Below are positions 8,083 to 15,667 of a DNA stretch of 64,000 bases, in pieces; position 1 is the stretch's first letter; every line of letters begins with the position of its first letter. The notes under the pieces are model-generated. The model was not told where the DNA came from and ran no database searches. It saw only the letters and a list, made by a program, of their open reading frames with translations. Source of the stretch: JAPKZH01 sp963715635 (lineage in GTDB: Bacteria > Acidobacteriota > Aminicenantia > Aminicenantales > UBA4085); NCBI GenBank assembly GCA_963715635.1, contig OY970261.1, forward strand, positions 4,216,001 to 4,280,000, given 5' to 3'. The position numbers and the translations under genes are program-made.

Positions 8083-9211
8083 GCGCGTCCAAAAGACGGT
8101 CGATATCGTCCTCATTATTAAAAAAATTCAAAGCGACGCGGATAAACCCGGCCCGAAGTGAGACGTAAATATCTTTTTCGGCAAGCCTGTCAACGCACTG
8201 GCCGTTTTCCCCTCTCAGCGTAAAGGCCACAATCGCGGACCGTTCGTCGGGCCGGGCGATTGGGGAGATCACCCTTATGCCTAAGCGGTGCAATCCTTTA
8301 ATAAGATAATCCGTTAATTCCGCGATCCGCGCCCTGATGTTTTCGAAGCCGATGGCTTTCATGTAGTTCAAAGCCGTCTGAAAGGCTAAAAGAGCCTGAA
8401 GGTTGGATGTGCCAAGGCTGTACTGCTGGGCCGATTCATGGAGCCGGATCGGAGCGTTCTTTAACACGGGGATAGAGTCCCCGCATTCTGAAGCCACGGA
8501 CAGCCAGCCGGCCACGGGAGAGGGAAATTTCCTGCGGAACGAACCAGACGTGAAAAACATGGCTCCAATATGCCCGGTCAGCCCCCATTTGTGGAAGGAG
8601 GCCGACAGCGCGTCGATGTGCATCGACTCGACATTCAGGGGATAAAAAGGAAAACCTTGAGTGGCGTTGACGATGAAATAAATCTTCCTCTCGAACAGCG
8701 CTCTGCCCAAAGTTTCCAGGTCCAGTCGGAATCCCGTGGCATATTGAACATAAGAGGCGACAACAGCCAACGTTTTGTCGTTGGTCATTGCCAGAATCTC
8801 TTCTGCTGAGTAGCGGGCATCGACAGGCCGGACATAGCGCATCTCGATGCCCTGGTGCTCAAACCCGATGGTCGATGCAGGGAATTCATCCTCGAGAGAC
8901 ACGATGTGGAACGGTTTCCGGACATGCTTTTTAATGGAAAGGGCCAGGAAGGACATGGCCGTGGATGTGTTTTGAACGAACGTTATATTGTCCGCCTTCG
9001 TATGAATCAATTCCGCCAGGTCGGCATACAGCCGGCCGCATTTTTTGAGGTCATCGAAATAGTGGATATCGCCGTCGAGCATGAACCGGCGGTATTCCTC
9101 GGTGATGGCCTCGAAAACCGGCGTAGGAGGGGGCGACATGGCGGCGCTCAAGAAATAAGCAAATTTGCGGGTGACAGGAAAATCGTCCCGGATTTTTTGC
9201 CAGTCTATCAT
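8069..9211 (-). CDS. Class V aminotransferase / cysteine-desulfurase-like PLP protein with altered cofactor residue
   Basis: The 380-residue product has the class V fold: FVQNTSTAMSFLA (phosphate-binding turn), a central large domain and ASFHKWGL, in which Lys208 should bind PLP. The residue that normally contacts the pyridine nitrogen (Asp in VDxxQ) is Asn182 here (VNATQGF), while Gln185 is kept. Family members include desulfurases, isopenicillin-N-epimerase-like enzymes and aminotransferases; the substrate cannot be assigned. AAAGGAG lies unusually far (about 15 bases) before the ATG. The gene sits just upstream of nothing on its strand and overlaps the neighbouring plus-strand gene at its 3' end. 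Confidence 0.8.
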   Translation of the reverse strand: MIDWQKIRDDFPVTRKFAYFLSAAMSPPPTPVFEAITEEYRRFMLDGDIHYFDDLKKCGRLYADLAELIHTKADNITFVQNTSTAMSFLALSIKKHVRKPFHIVSLEDEFPASTIGFEHQGIEMRYVRPVDARYSAEEILAMTNDKTLAVVASYVQYATGFRLDLETLGRALFERKIYFIVNATQGFPFYPLNVESMHIDALSASFHKWGLTGHIGAMFFTSGSFRRKFPSPVAGWLSVASECGDSIPVLKNAPIRLHESAQQYSLGTSNLQALLAFQTALNYMKAIGFENIRARIAELTDYLIKGLHRLGIRVISPIARPDERSAIVAFTLRGENGQCVDRLAEKDIYVSLRAGFIRVALNFFNNEDDIDRLLDALRNT

Positions 9212-9334
9212 CGTTCGGATTCGACTCTCCTTTCCTGGAAGTGGACGGCTTCATTTTAATCGGAAAGCGAGACGAATGGAATTGTTTTTCGTCCTCAGGA
9301 ATTCAGCTGAAACATTTTTCCTAGCCCGGAAAGT

Positions 9335-11305
9335 CTATTGTTTGATCAAAATGGAGTATTTGCCCCGAAGCGGGGTCTGTTTGGCCGTCAACAGGATCCG
9401 ATAAAGCCGTTCCCCCCATGAGGCCCGCAATTGGCCGTCTTCGAGAGGGATGGTTTCGAGAGCCGCGCTCCATTGGCTCTTATCGTAAAGGATAAAGACG
9501 GGTTTCGCGTCCAGGATGCCTTCCGGGCTTTCTAGCTGGATTCTCCCCTCAGCCGCCAATTCTGGTTTGCGCCAACTCATCAAGGTCATTTGGACTGGCT
9601 GCCTGGCGCTTTTTAAGATATATTTGTCATCCAGGATGACTTGCTTTCCCCGGTCGAGAGTCACAGTTCGTTTCCAGGATTGAATCTGCGCTTCCTCGGG
9701 ATAGGCCTTGGCGATATCAAGACTGAAGGAAACCGCCTTGGACCCGGATTTATACTTAACGTCTGTCGCCCGAAACTCTCGGCCGTCTTTCTGCATAAAA
9801 CCGTTGATCGTGGGCAGGTTGTGGTAAGCGGACTGCATCGTCCAAATCTCGTACCGCCGATCGCTGAAGGTCTTGGCCGTGTAGGATTCAACGCCGATGT
9901 CGATGAGGACCGGATAGCCGTCGGCATAGACGATGAAATTACCTACATCGTTGTGGTTGTGGCTCTCGGCATTGTGGCCGCCTTTGGCGGCGAGATAGAG
10001 CCCTTTTGTGGAACCTTCCAAGGAGCGCGCCCCCATTACCTGGAGTTCCGGGAGCCAGAAATCCTTGGCAAGCGGCTCCTTCGGCGTCGCCTTCGTGAGT
10101 TCGTCGAGGACGAAAAGCGTAGGCAGGACGCGGCCCAGCCAGCCGAAACTTCCCCGAATGGAATCCTCCCCGAGGTTCTGCTGCTTGGCCAGAAACACTC
10201 CAAAACCCATCATGTTTTGATCCCGGACGCTTTTTCCGAAGCGATAAATAACCGAGGCGTTGGCATTCAGCTTTGCGGCGGCATCGGCGAAATTGATGTA
10301 ATAGCGGCCGGAGATATGAACCCGGCCGATATACCGCCCGATTTCCCGCACCAGGGGATTCTCGAAGATGTTGATCCGGCCGTTCGAAGCGCCGTGGAGA
10401 AGCTCGAGCGAGTCATAAAGCGAGGCGCCTGCCCGGTCCCAATAGCCGGGGCCCTCATCGCAGCCGCCGTCTTTCGGATACGAGTTCAAGAATTGGTCCA
10501 GACATTTGAGGATTTTAGAGATGGATTGAGTCCTGTGCTCAGGCTCCTTTTCCAGGAGAAGGGCCGCGGTCAGCCAGTTGGAGCAGATCCAGGGATTCCA
10601 GTTATTGATTTTCTGGCCGTTCAGGCCCATCCACCAGAAATCGTCACGCGCCAGGTTTACGGAGAGAATGCGACGCTGGACTTCGTAAAAGATGCGCTCC
10701 CGGACCAGGGGCGAAACGCTATCTAGCTGTTCGCCCAATAAATAATCGGTCCAGGCCAGGAGCATGCCGGTTTCTGCGGCAAACAGGTCCACAGTCGGCT
10801 CGGCCGCATCAGGAAGGCCGGAGCCTTTTTTCTGGGCGCTGACGTGGGCGGGAACGCCCCAGTAAGTTTCTTCGCAGATCGTCCAGATGCCGTTGAGGAT
10901 ATCATCCACGAAGCGGCCTTGCCCTTCGATGCATTCGGCGATGACGAGCTCGGCCAGCTTTGCCCTCCGACCGAAGGAAATGGCCTCGTACCGGCTTCGG
11001 TTTCCGTTCCTGACAAAATCCAGAAAGATGGAAGCTTTCGGCGTTTCCCACTCACAATTCAGGTTCTTTTCTGCCTGCCGGACGCATGCGACGCGGACTT
11101 TTTCCGGAAGCTTCTGCCATTCTTCACGTTCGGACGCTTTTGGGAACGGATGCCAATCTTGAAGGGAGAGGATGATTTCCTTCAACTTTTCCGGCGTGTA
11201 GGCGGCGCTCAGCAAATCCAATTTTTCCTGGGCAGTCGCCAAAGATGAGAAAACCAAGAGGACCCAAAACCAAAGTCCCAGTGCCGGCATGTTCCGCGTT
11301 CTCAT
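9335..11305 (-). CDS. Heparinase II/III-like exported polysaccharide lyase/hydrolase
   Basis: I start at the ATG at 11305 because AGGAGG lies 8 bases upstream; the TTG two codons earlier is too close to it. The 656-residue product has a signal peptide ending at about ATAQ, an alpha-helical toroid domain (roughly residues 30-380) and a beta-sandwich half containing GGHNAESHNHNDVGNF, the His/Asn-rich signature of heparinase II/III-like proteins. Such enzymes cleave uronic-acid-containing polysaccharides in the periplasm or on the cell surface. The ribosome-binding site lies at the 3' end of the WbqC-like gene, so the two are co-transcribed. The exact substrate is not predictable. Confidence 0.82.
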   Translation of the reverse strand: MRTRNMPALGLWFWVLLVFSSLATAQEKLDLLSAAYTPEKLKEIILSLQDWHPFPKASEREEWQKLPEKVRVACVRQAEKNLNCEWETPKASIFLDFVRNGNRSRYEAISFGRRAKLAELVIAECIEGQGRFVDDILNGIWTICEETYWGVPAHVSAQKKGSGLPDAAEPTVDLFAAETGMLLAWTDYLLGEQLDSVSPLVRERIFYEVQRRILSVNLARDDFWWMGLNGQKINNWNPWICSNWLTAALLLEKEPEHRTQSISKILKCLDQFLNSYPKDGGCDEGPGYWDRAGASLYDSLELLHGASNGRINIFENPLVREIGRYIGRVHISGRYYINFADAAAKLNANASVIYRFGKSVRDQNMMGFGVFLAKQQNLGEDSIRGSFGWLGRVLPTLFVLDELTKATPKEPLAKDFWLPELQVMGARSLEGSTKGLYLAAKGGHNAESHNHNDVGNFIVYADGYPVLIDIGVESYTAKTFSDRRYEIWTMQSAYHNLPTINGFMQKDGREFRATDVKYKSGSKAVSFSLDIAKAYPEEAQIQSWKRTVTLDRGKQVILDDKYILKSARQPVQMTLMSWRKPELAAEGRIQLESPEGILDAKPVFILYDKSQWSAALETIPLEDGQLRASWGERLYRILLTAKQTPLRGKYSILIKQ

Positions 11306-11318
11306 CTTCAAGACCTCC

Positions 11319-12026
11319 TCAAAGGATTTCGTACAGATGCGCTCCTTTTTCTATGACCGCCCGGCCCCTTTTGCCGCAGCAAAACAGAAGATCCAGCGCG
11401 GAGAGGTTTTTGATGAAGTCTCCCCAGAATTGAGGATACTGCGGCGGGTCATAGCGCAATAGCCGGACACGAATTTTTTCTTTTTTGAATGCGCCGTAAT
11501 CAACGGCCTTGTCGGAAAAATAGGGGAGGACGACCTCTTCCGCCCCGAGCTCTTTGGCGATGGAGACAAGAAGCGTTGTCCCTTTCCCCGTGATTCCGAT
11601 ATCCGATTGAAAGACCGTCTTTTGGCTGATATCCAGCTCATTTTTGAGGACCTCGATGAGAATAAGATCCATTCTTAAGAAGCTTTCATCCGGAGAATCT
11701 AAGGCCGCTCTGATTTTTTCAAAGACAGGATCGAAGCCCAGAGACTTCCCGTAGTAATGTCGGAGAGTCAGAAGAAACTTCTTCCTCCATCTCTCCTTCT
11801 CATGAATTTTCAGGTCCCGGATTTTTTGCGCTCCCCTCCCTTTCCTTTTCAGCGGGACGGTCAGCCAGACCTCGCCGTCCGGGCCTTTGATACGGTTGCG
11901 GTTCACATACGTGAATCCTCTGGCAAGAACGGTTTCGTCGAGGAGGACCATCCTGTCGGAATGGAGCAGCCGGGCAAAGAACCCGCCCCAGGGAATGAAG
12001 GCCGGCTGGTTAAAGGTCACGTTCAC
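11319..12026 (-). CDS. WbqC-like family protein
   Basis: The 235-residue product opens with NQPAFIPWGGFFARL, the N-terminal signature of WbqC-like proteins (HQPxYlPW in most members), and keeps the family motif NRNRIKGPDGEVWLTVPL. It starts at a GTG without a strong ribosome site. WbqC proteins occur in O-antigen and nucleotide-sugar or amino-sugar biosynthesis clusters, but their biochemical role is not firmly established. The gene lies immediately upstream of the heparinase-like gene in the same operon, which may link it to polysaccharide metabolism. Confidence 0.8.
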   Translation of the reverse strand: MNVTFNQPAFIPWGGFFARLLHSDRMVLLDETVLARGFTYVNRNRIKGPDGEVWLTVPLKRKGRGAQKIRDLKIHEKERWRKKFLLTLRHYYGKSLGFDPVFEKIRAALDSPDESFLRMDLILIEVLKNELDISQKTVFQSDIGITGKGTTLLVSIAKELGAEEVVLPYFSDKAVDYGAFKKEKIRVRLLRYDPPQYPQFWGDFIKNLSALDLLFCCGKRGRAVIEKGAHLYEIL

Positions 12027-12124
12027 TGGCGGTTTTTCCCTCGGCGTTACGGGATGATAGAAGCTTATTCCAGATGAAGATTGAGGTCAATCCGTCTTGG
12101 AGCTGGGCCGAGACGAGCAGGGAG

Positions 12125-12150
12125 AGTCTCTGAGAGAGAGAAAAGAGACT
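12125..12150 (-). terminator. Weak hairpin at the end of the higBA operon
   Basis: AGTCTCT (12125-12131) and AGAGACT (12144-12150) can form a 7-bp stem around the antitoxin stop codon. There is only a pyrimidine-rich loop and no proper T-tract, so terminator function is uncertain. Confidence 0.25.
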
Positions 12151-13378
12151 ACCTCTTTATGAGTGGCTTATATTCTTGAAAATGTTCCCTGATTTCCCCT
12201 TGGCCGACATACTTCGATAATAGCCGATAATTCCGGCTTTCATATCGAATCCTACCGGCAAGAATGGCAGGATGGATCTTCAGTTTATTCGCGACGGCAT
12301 CGATCTCGGCCGAGGAAACCGGTCTTTCTAGAAAAGTCTTGTTGATCTCATCCTTCGGCACGAGGGCTTCTTCCGCTAAGCGATCAGCGTCAAGTTCTCT
12401 CTTGTCCTTGATCTCTGCTTTGTGCCCACGCATATCCATATCATCAATAATAAATTCATTTTCTTCGGCAAGATGGAGAACCACGTGGCCAAGTTCATGA
12501 AGAAGGCAGAACCAAAAATTATCGATTCGATCGTGCCTGAGAGTAAGGGAGATTACAGGCCTCTTGCCTTCTTGCAAAAAGGAAGCCCCGTCGAGATAGG
12601 TCTTGGAGAAATGGGGGACGATTAAGAATAGGATGCCGATCTTATTAAGATATTCCTTGGCGAGAATTGGTCCATTATTGAAATAGCTCAGTTTCGCGAT
12701 GTCTCTTAAGATTTCTATGGTCAGAGATTTTTTTAAATAATTTTGCTTTAGATTGTTCTGCCGTGCCAAAATCATAGTCTGTAGACACCATGCCCAAATA
12801 GCATATTGATCCGCTTTTGCGTTTTGTCTGGCGCTTTTACTTTTTCTGAAAAGGACGGCCGACACGGTCTTCGAACCTCCTGCTTGTTGAATAAGTCGCC
12901 GGATATGCTCTTCTGCCCCGAGCTTCATGTCTTTGGCATTGTCGATAAATCCTCTTTTTGCCAACTCTTTGAGCGGAAAACGATTCCACTCCAATTGCGG
13001 AAAATCGGATGGGAAGTTGGCTGTCGGCTCTTGAAGCAATACTTCGGCGGGGATTCCTAATCCTTTATTAAGAGCTCGCATCATGGCCAAAGAAAGAGAT
13101 TTTTTCTTATTCAGAACCTCCGATACTTTGCTCCGGCTTCCTATGAATGGGATAAGGTCTTTTCGGCCCATTCCCAGCTGATCGATCCGAAATTTAATGG
13201 CTTCGACCGGGTCGAGCCTCTGAATGGGGAACTGAGATTCTTCATACAACTCAACCAGTTTTGCCAGGAGTTCGAGTTCATCCGCTTCCCGGGTTCCTTC
13301 TTTTGCGTCCATAAGCTCTTCAATGCGAGCAAGAGCAGCGTCATAATCTTTTTTTGTTTTAATCAATTTATTAACCAT
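12149..13378 (-). CDS. higA: Antitoxin with XRE-type HTH fused to ImmA/IrrE metallopeptidase
   Basis: The 409-residue protein has two parts. Residues about 55-115 form a HigA/XRE helix-turn-helix (KFRIDQLGMGRKDL, followed by GSRSKVSEVLNKKK). Residues about 240-380 are an ImmA/IrrE (M78) domain with HELGHVVLH (zinc ligands His294 and His298, catalytic Glu295) and the downstream KRELDADRLAEEAL helix that supplies the third ligand. Ordinary HigA antitoxins are about 100 residues, so this is the long fused form. It should neutralise the HigB toxin and repress the shared promoter; the peptidase part suggests regulated proteolysis. Its ATG overlaps the toxin stop codon in TAATG. Confidence 0.88.
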   Translation of the reverse strand: MVNKLIKTKKDYDAALARIEELMDAKEGTREADELELLAKLVELYEESQFPIQRLDPVEAIKFRIDQLGMGRKDLIPFIGSRSKVSEVLNKKKSLSLAMMRALNKGLGIPAEVLLQEPTANFPSDFPQLEWNRFPLKELAKRGFIDNAKDMKLGAEEHIRRLIQQAGGSKTVSAVLFRKSKSARQNAKADQYAIWAWCLQTMILARQNNLKQNYLKKSLTIEILRDIAKLSYFNNGPILAKEYLNKIGILFLIVPHFSKTYLDGASFLQEGKRPVISLTLRHDRIDNFWFCLLHELGHVVLHLAEENEFIIDDMDMRGHKAEIKDKRELDADRLAEEALVPKDEINKTFLERPVSSAEIDAVANKLKIHPAILAGRIRYESRNYRLLSKYVGQGEIREHFQEYKPLIKR

Positions 13379-13671
13379 TAGATGGCCTCCGCATCGATCT
13401 TGTTATATTCACCATGCGTTCCAACAAATCTAATAAATACCGTCTTGGTTGGATAATTGATCTTGACGACCAACCTGTATTTATTTCCTCCAATGTTGAA
13501 TACGACTCTATTACCGCTCAAGAAGCTGGCATTTTTATATCGTTTTTTTATATCCTCGGGAGAAGTCCGCTTAGAATGGTTAGCTTCATACCACCAAGAT
13601 TCCAATGGGCCTTTCGCATCTTTGTGTCGTTCATAGAATTCTATGAGCGTCGGTCTCTTAATGACGTTCAC
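13378..13671 (-). CDS. higB: HigB-type mRNA interferase toxin
   Basis: The 97-residue product fits the HigB toxin family in size and pattern: an N-terminal PTLIEFYERHKDAKGPLESW helix, KNASFLSGNRVVFNIGGNKYRLV and a C-terminal VFIRFVGTHGEYNKID strand. HigB toxins cleave mRNA at the ribosome. The gene uses a GTG start that lies only 6 bases after a consensus -10 box, so its mRNA is probably leaderless. It precedes the antitoxin gene, the order typical of higBA and unlike most toxin-antitoxin modules, and shares one base with it. Confidence 0.88.
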   Translation of the reverse strand: MNVIKRPTLIEFYERHKDAKGPLESWWYEANHSKRTSPEDIKKRYKNASFLSGNRVVFNIGGNKYRLVVKINYPTKTVFIRFVGTHGEYNKIDAEAI

Positions 13672-13677
13672 GTAGAA

Positions 13678-13734
13678 ATTATAATATGTTCCTTTTATAA
13701 TGTCAAGTAATATATTCCCATAAAGGGAACGTAT
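13678..13734 (-). promoter_or_regulatory. Consensus promoter and inverted-repeat operator of higBA
   Basis: On the minus strand TTGACA (13701-13706), a 17-base spacer and TATAAT (13678-13683) match the sigma-70 consensus exactly. Two inverted 15-base arms flank and enter the promoter: 13684-13698 reads ATAAAAGGAACATAT on the minus strand and 13720-13734 reads ATAAAGGGAACGTAT on the plus strand. A shorter palindrome, TTCCC-N5-GGGAA, lies at 13715-13729. This is the expected arrangement for autorepression by the HTH antitoxin. Confidence 0.75.
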
Positions 13735-13784
13735 AGTAATTGATTTGAAACTGCCTCTTTCCCTATATCGAAGAAAAAAGAGCG

Positions 13785-14510
13785 CTAAAACTTATAGGCG
13801 GGATTCCTGGGATCAAAATCGGCGTCCGTGAGCCCGGCCTTCAAGTTGAGGTTCTCAAAGCCATAATTTTCAATCAACAGGTTATCCCAATCGAAGATCT
13901 GAACCTTGATGGGGAGCATTGTCTCGAGATCGACATGGATGACGGCCCGATAACAGTAATAATCCTTGGCCCTGATTTTGGGGAGGACGAGTTCGATCTT
14001 TTGGATTTCGCGGCCATAAACCATGTCTTCGCCGAGCTCTTTGAACTCTAGCTCGCTGGCCTCCAGGCCCTTGCTCACATTTTCCCGGAGGACTTTCACG
14101 AGATTGCCCAATCCCGTGTCCGTAATCGGGTGCCGGTTTCCCTGCATCGCCTGACGCCCATTCGGGTCCAGGTTGACCGTAACCAGGTCCAGGATGCCTG
14201 CCTCGTGGACTCTGACCTGGTTCTTATTCCAGCCCGCCGCATAGAGCGCCTCGCGGCCTTTATGGGGAGCCTTGATCCATTTCATGTAGACTTTGAAGGG
14301 CTTTTTGAACTTGAGCGAGATCGTTTCCTCTTCCCTGAGCTTTCCGTCAACGCGCTCTTGTTTGTGGAAAATGGCAGTGTAGCTATCGACTTCCGCATAG
14401 GACTTTTCAAGATTGGCCACCCAAATCCCGGGATCGATCCCTGCCTGTCGCCCGGCTGCCAAAGCCGCAGCTGCAAAGACGATCAATGCGGGGAGGACAT
14501 TCTTTTTCAT
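13785..14510 (-). CDS. Exported DUF1571-like (LolA-fold) protein
   Basis: The product starts at the ATG at 14510 (a TTG eight codons upstream has no ribosome site) and has 241 residues with a signal peptide up to about residue 20. The mature sequence has SYTAIFHKQERVDGKLREEE, SLKFKKPFKVYMKW, EALYAAGWNKNQVRVH and a C-terminal NLNLKAGLTDADFDP; this matches DUF1571 proteins, relatives of the outer-membrane lipoprotein carrier fold. A role in binding a lipid or hydrophobic ligand in the periplasm is inferred from the fold only. It is the last gene of the minus-strand run after the fucosidase gene. Confidence 0.68.
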   Translation of the reverse strand: MKKNVLPALIVFAAAALAAGRQAGIDPGIWVANLEKSYAEVDSYTAIFHKQERVDGKLREEETISLKFKKPFKVYMKWIKAPHKGREALYAAGWNKNQVRVHEAGILDLVTVNLDPNGRQAMQGNRHPITDTGLGNLVKVLRENVSKGLEASELEFKELGEDMVYGREIQKIELVLPKIRAKDYYCYRAVIHVDLETMLPIKVQIFDWDNLLIENYGFENLNLKAGLTDADFDPRNPAYKF

Positions 14511-14567
14511 GCGTGTCCCACTCTGATAACTCAATGGCTTCGATTTCCGGCCATCGTCTGGATCCTT

Positions 14568-15650
14568 TTACAGGCTGTTGTTTTTTCTCAGCCGTGCCAG
14601 GGCTTCTTGAAATTGTTTGGGGATCAAGCCGTGTTTGTCGGGGCCGACATCCAGCAAAAGATTGACTTGGTGCTCTCGGGCCGATATGAATAATTGAACC
14701 AGCTCCTGGTCCGGCCGCGGGTCTTCTCCCTCTACGTAGAACCAGTTTTTGCCGATGGGGTCGCAGATCTCCCCGGGCACATAATAGGTTTTGCCCTCGA
14801 TGGTTCGCCATTTTTCGTATTTTGCCTGACGAGGCAAACTTCTTTCGATCGAGATTAGGTCGGAAGGCCAGGCGTAGTCGATATCATACTTCCCCTCATT
14901 CCAAAAGCCGTTGTTCATCATGATCACGCACTTGGGCTGCAGCCGGGCGATATGCTGGTACAAAAAGGTCCGATAACCTCGCCCGAGCACGCCCGGGATA
15001 TCGATCCACATCTCGGCGATGGGTCCATATTGGCTGAGCAGCTCTGTGACTTGATTAGTCTGAAAGGTCTGATAGAACGAAGTCGTGAAGGCTTGGTTCC
15101 ATCCGGAGGGATCAGAGGGAGTCTGGCTGCCGAAGCGGTTATGGTTATCCCATGAGCAATAATAAAAGCCCGGCCGAACCCCATGTTTGGCGCAGGCTTT
15201 GACGAACGCTTCGACGACATCTGTCTTGTTGCCGCTGTTTGCGATGTTATAATCCGTGAAGCGGGTCGGCCACAGGCAGTGCCCGGCCACGTGTTTCGCC
15301 GTCAGCACGGCGTATGTCATGCCCGCGTCCCTGGCGATTTGAATCCAGGAATCGACATCGAGCCGGTCGGGATTGTAGGTCAAAGCCGGCGCCTTTCCGT
15401 CGGGCAATTCCTGGCCTACGAACGTGCTCATGCCGAAATGGATGAACATGCCGTATCGCCAGGATTCCCATTTCTGCAATTCGGATAGGCTCAACCTTTG
15501 GCTGCCTTTTTCTGGCTGGGCCGGGGAGGCCTGGGGTGGGGCAGGATGAGCCGGAACGCTCGGAGAACCCCATAAGACAGTCCCGGCAGCCATGCCCCCG
15601 ATGGCCGCTTCAGAAAGAAAATGCCTTCGTGAAACAGGTTTGGTTTTCAT
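14568..15650 (-). CDS. Tat-exported alpha-L-fucosidase (GH29)
   Basis: The 360-residue product has a twin-arginine signal (SRRHFL at residues 7-12) and the GH29 barrel: YGMFIHFGMSTF, AKHVAGHCLW and EMWIDIPG, in which Asp217 is the expected nucleophile. GH29 enzymes release alpha-linked fucose from glycans. The usual KHHDGF box reads KHVAGH here, so linkage preference may differ from characterised enzymes. The C-terminal carbohydrate-binding domain found in longer members is absent. It starts 17 bases after the GH36 gene, giving a co-transcribed pair for removal of fucose and galactose from exogenous glycans. Confidence 0.87.
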   Translation of the reverse strand: MKTKPVSRRHFLSEAAIGGMAAGTVLWGSPSVPAHPAPPQASPAQPEKGSQRLSLSELQKWESWRYGMFIHFGMSTFVGQELPDGKAPALTYNPDRLDVDSWIQIARDAGMTYAVLTAKHVAGHCLWPTRFTDYNIANSGNKTDVVEAFVKACAKHGVRPGFYYCSWDNHNRFGSQTPSDPSGWNQAFTTSFYQTFQTNQVTELLSQYGPIAEMWIDIPGVLGRGYRTFLYQHIARLQPKCVIMMNNGFWNEGKYDIDYAWPSDLISIERSLPRQAKYEKWRTIEGKTYYVPGEICDPIGKNWFYVEGEDPRPDQELVQLFISAREHQVNLLLDVGPDKHGLIPKQFQEALARLRKNNSL

Positions 15651-15667
15651 CGGACAGACTTCTTATC

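Noticed and set aside
9641..10726. Open frame of about 361 codons opposite the heparinase-like gene
   Set aside because: The translation is low in recognisable structure and lies within a gene with clear family motifs on the other strand.
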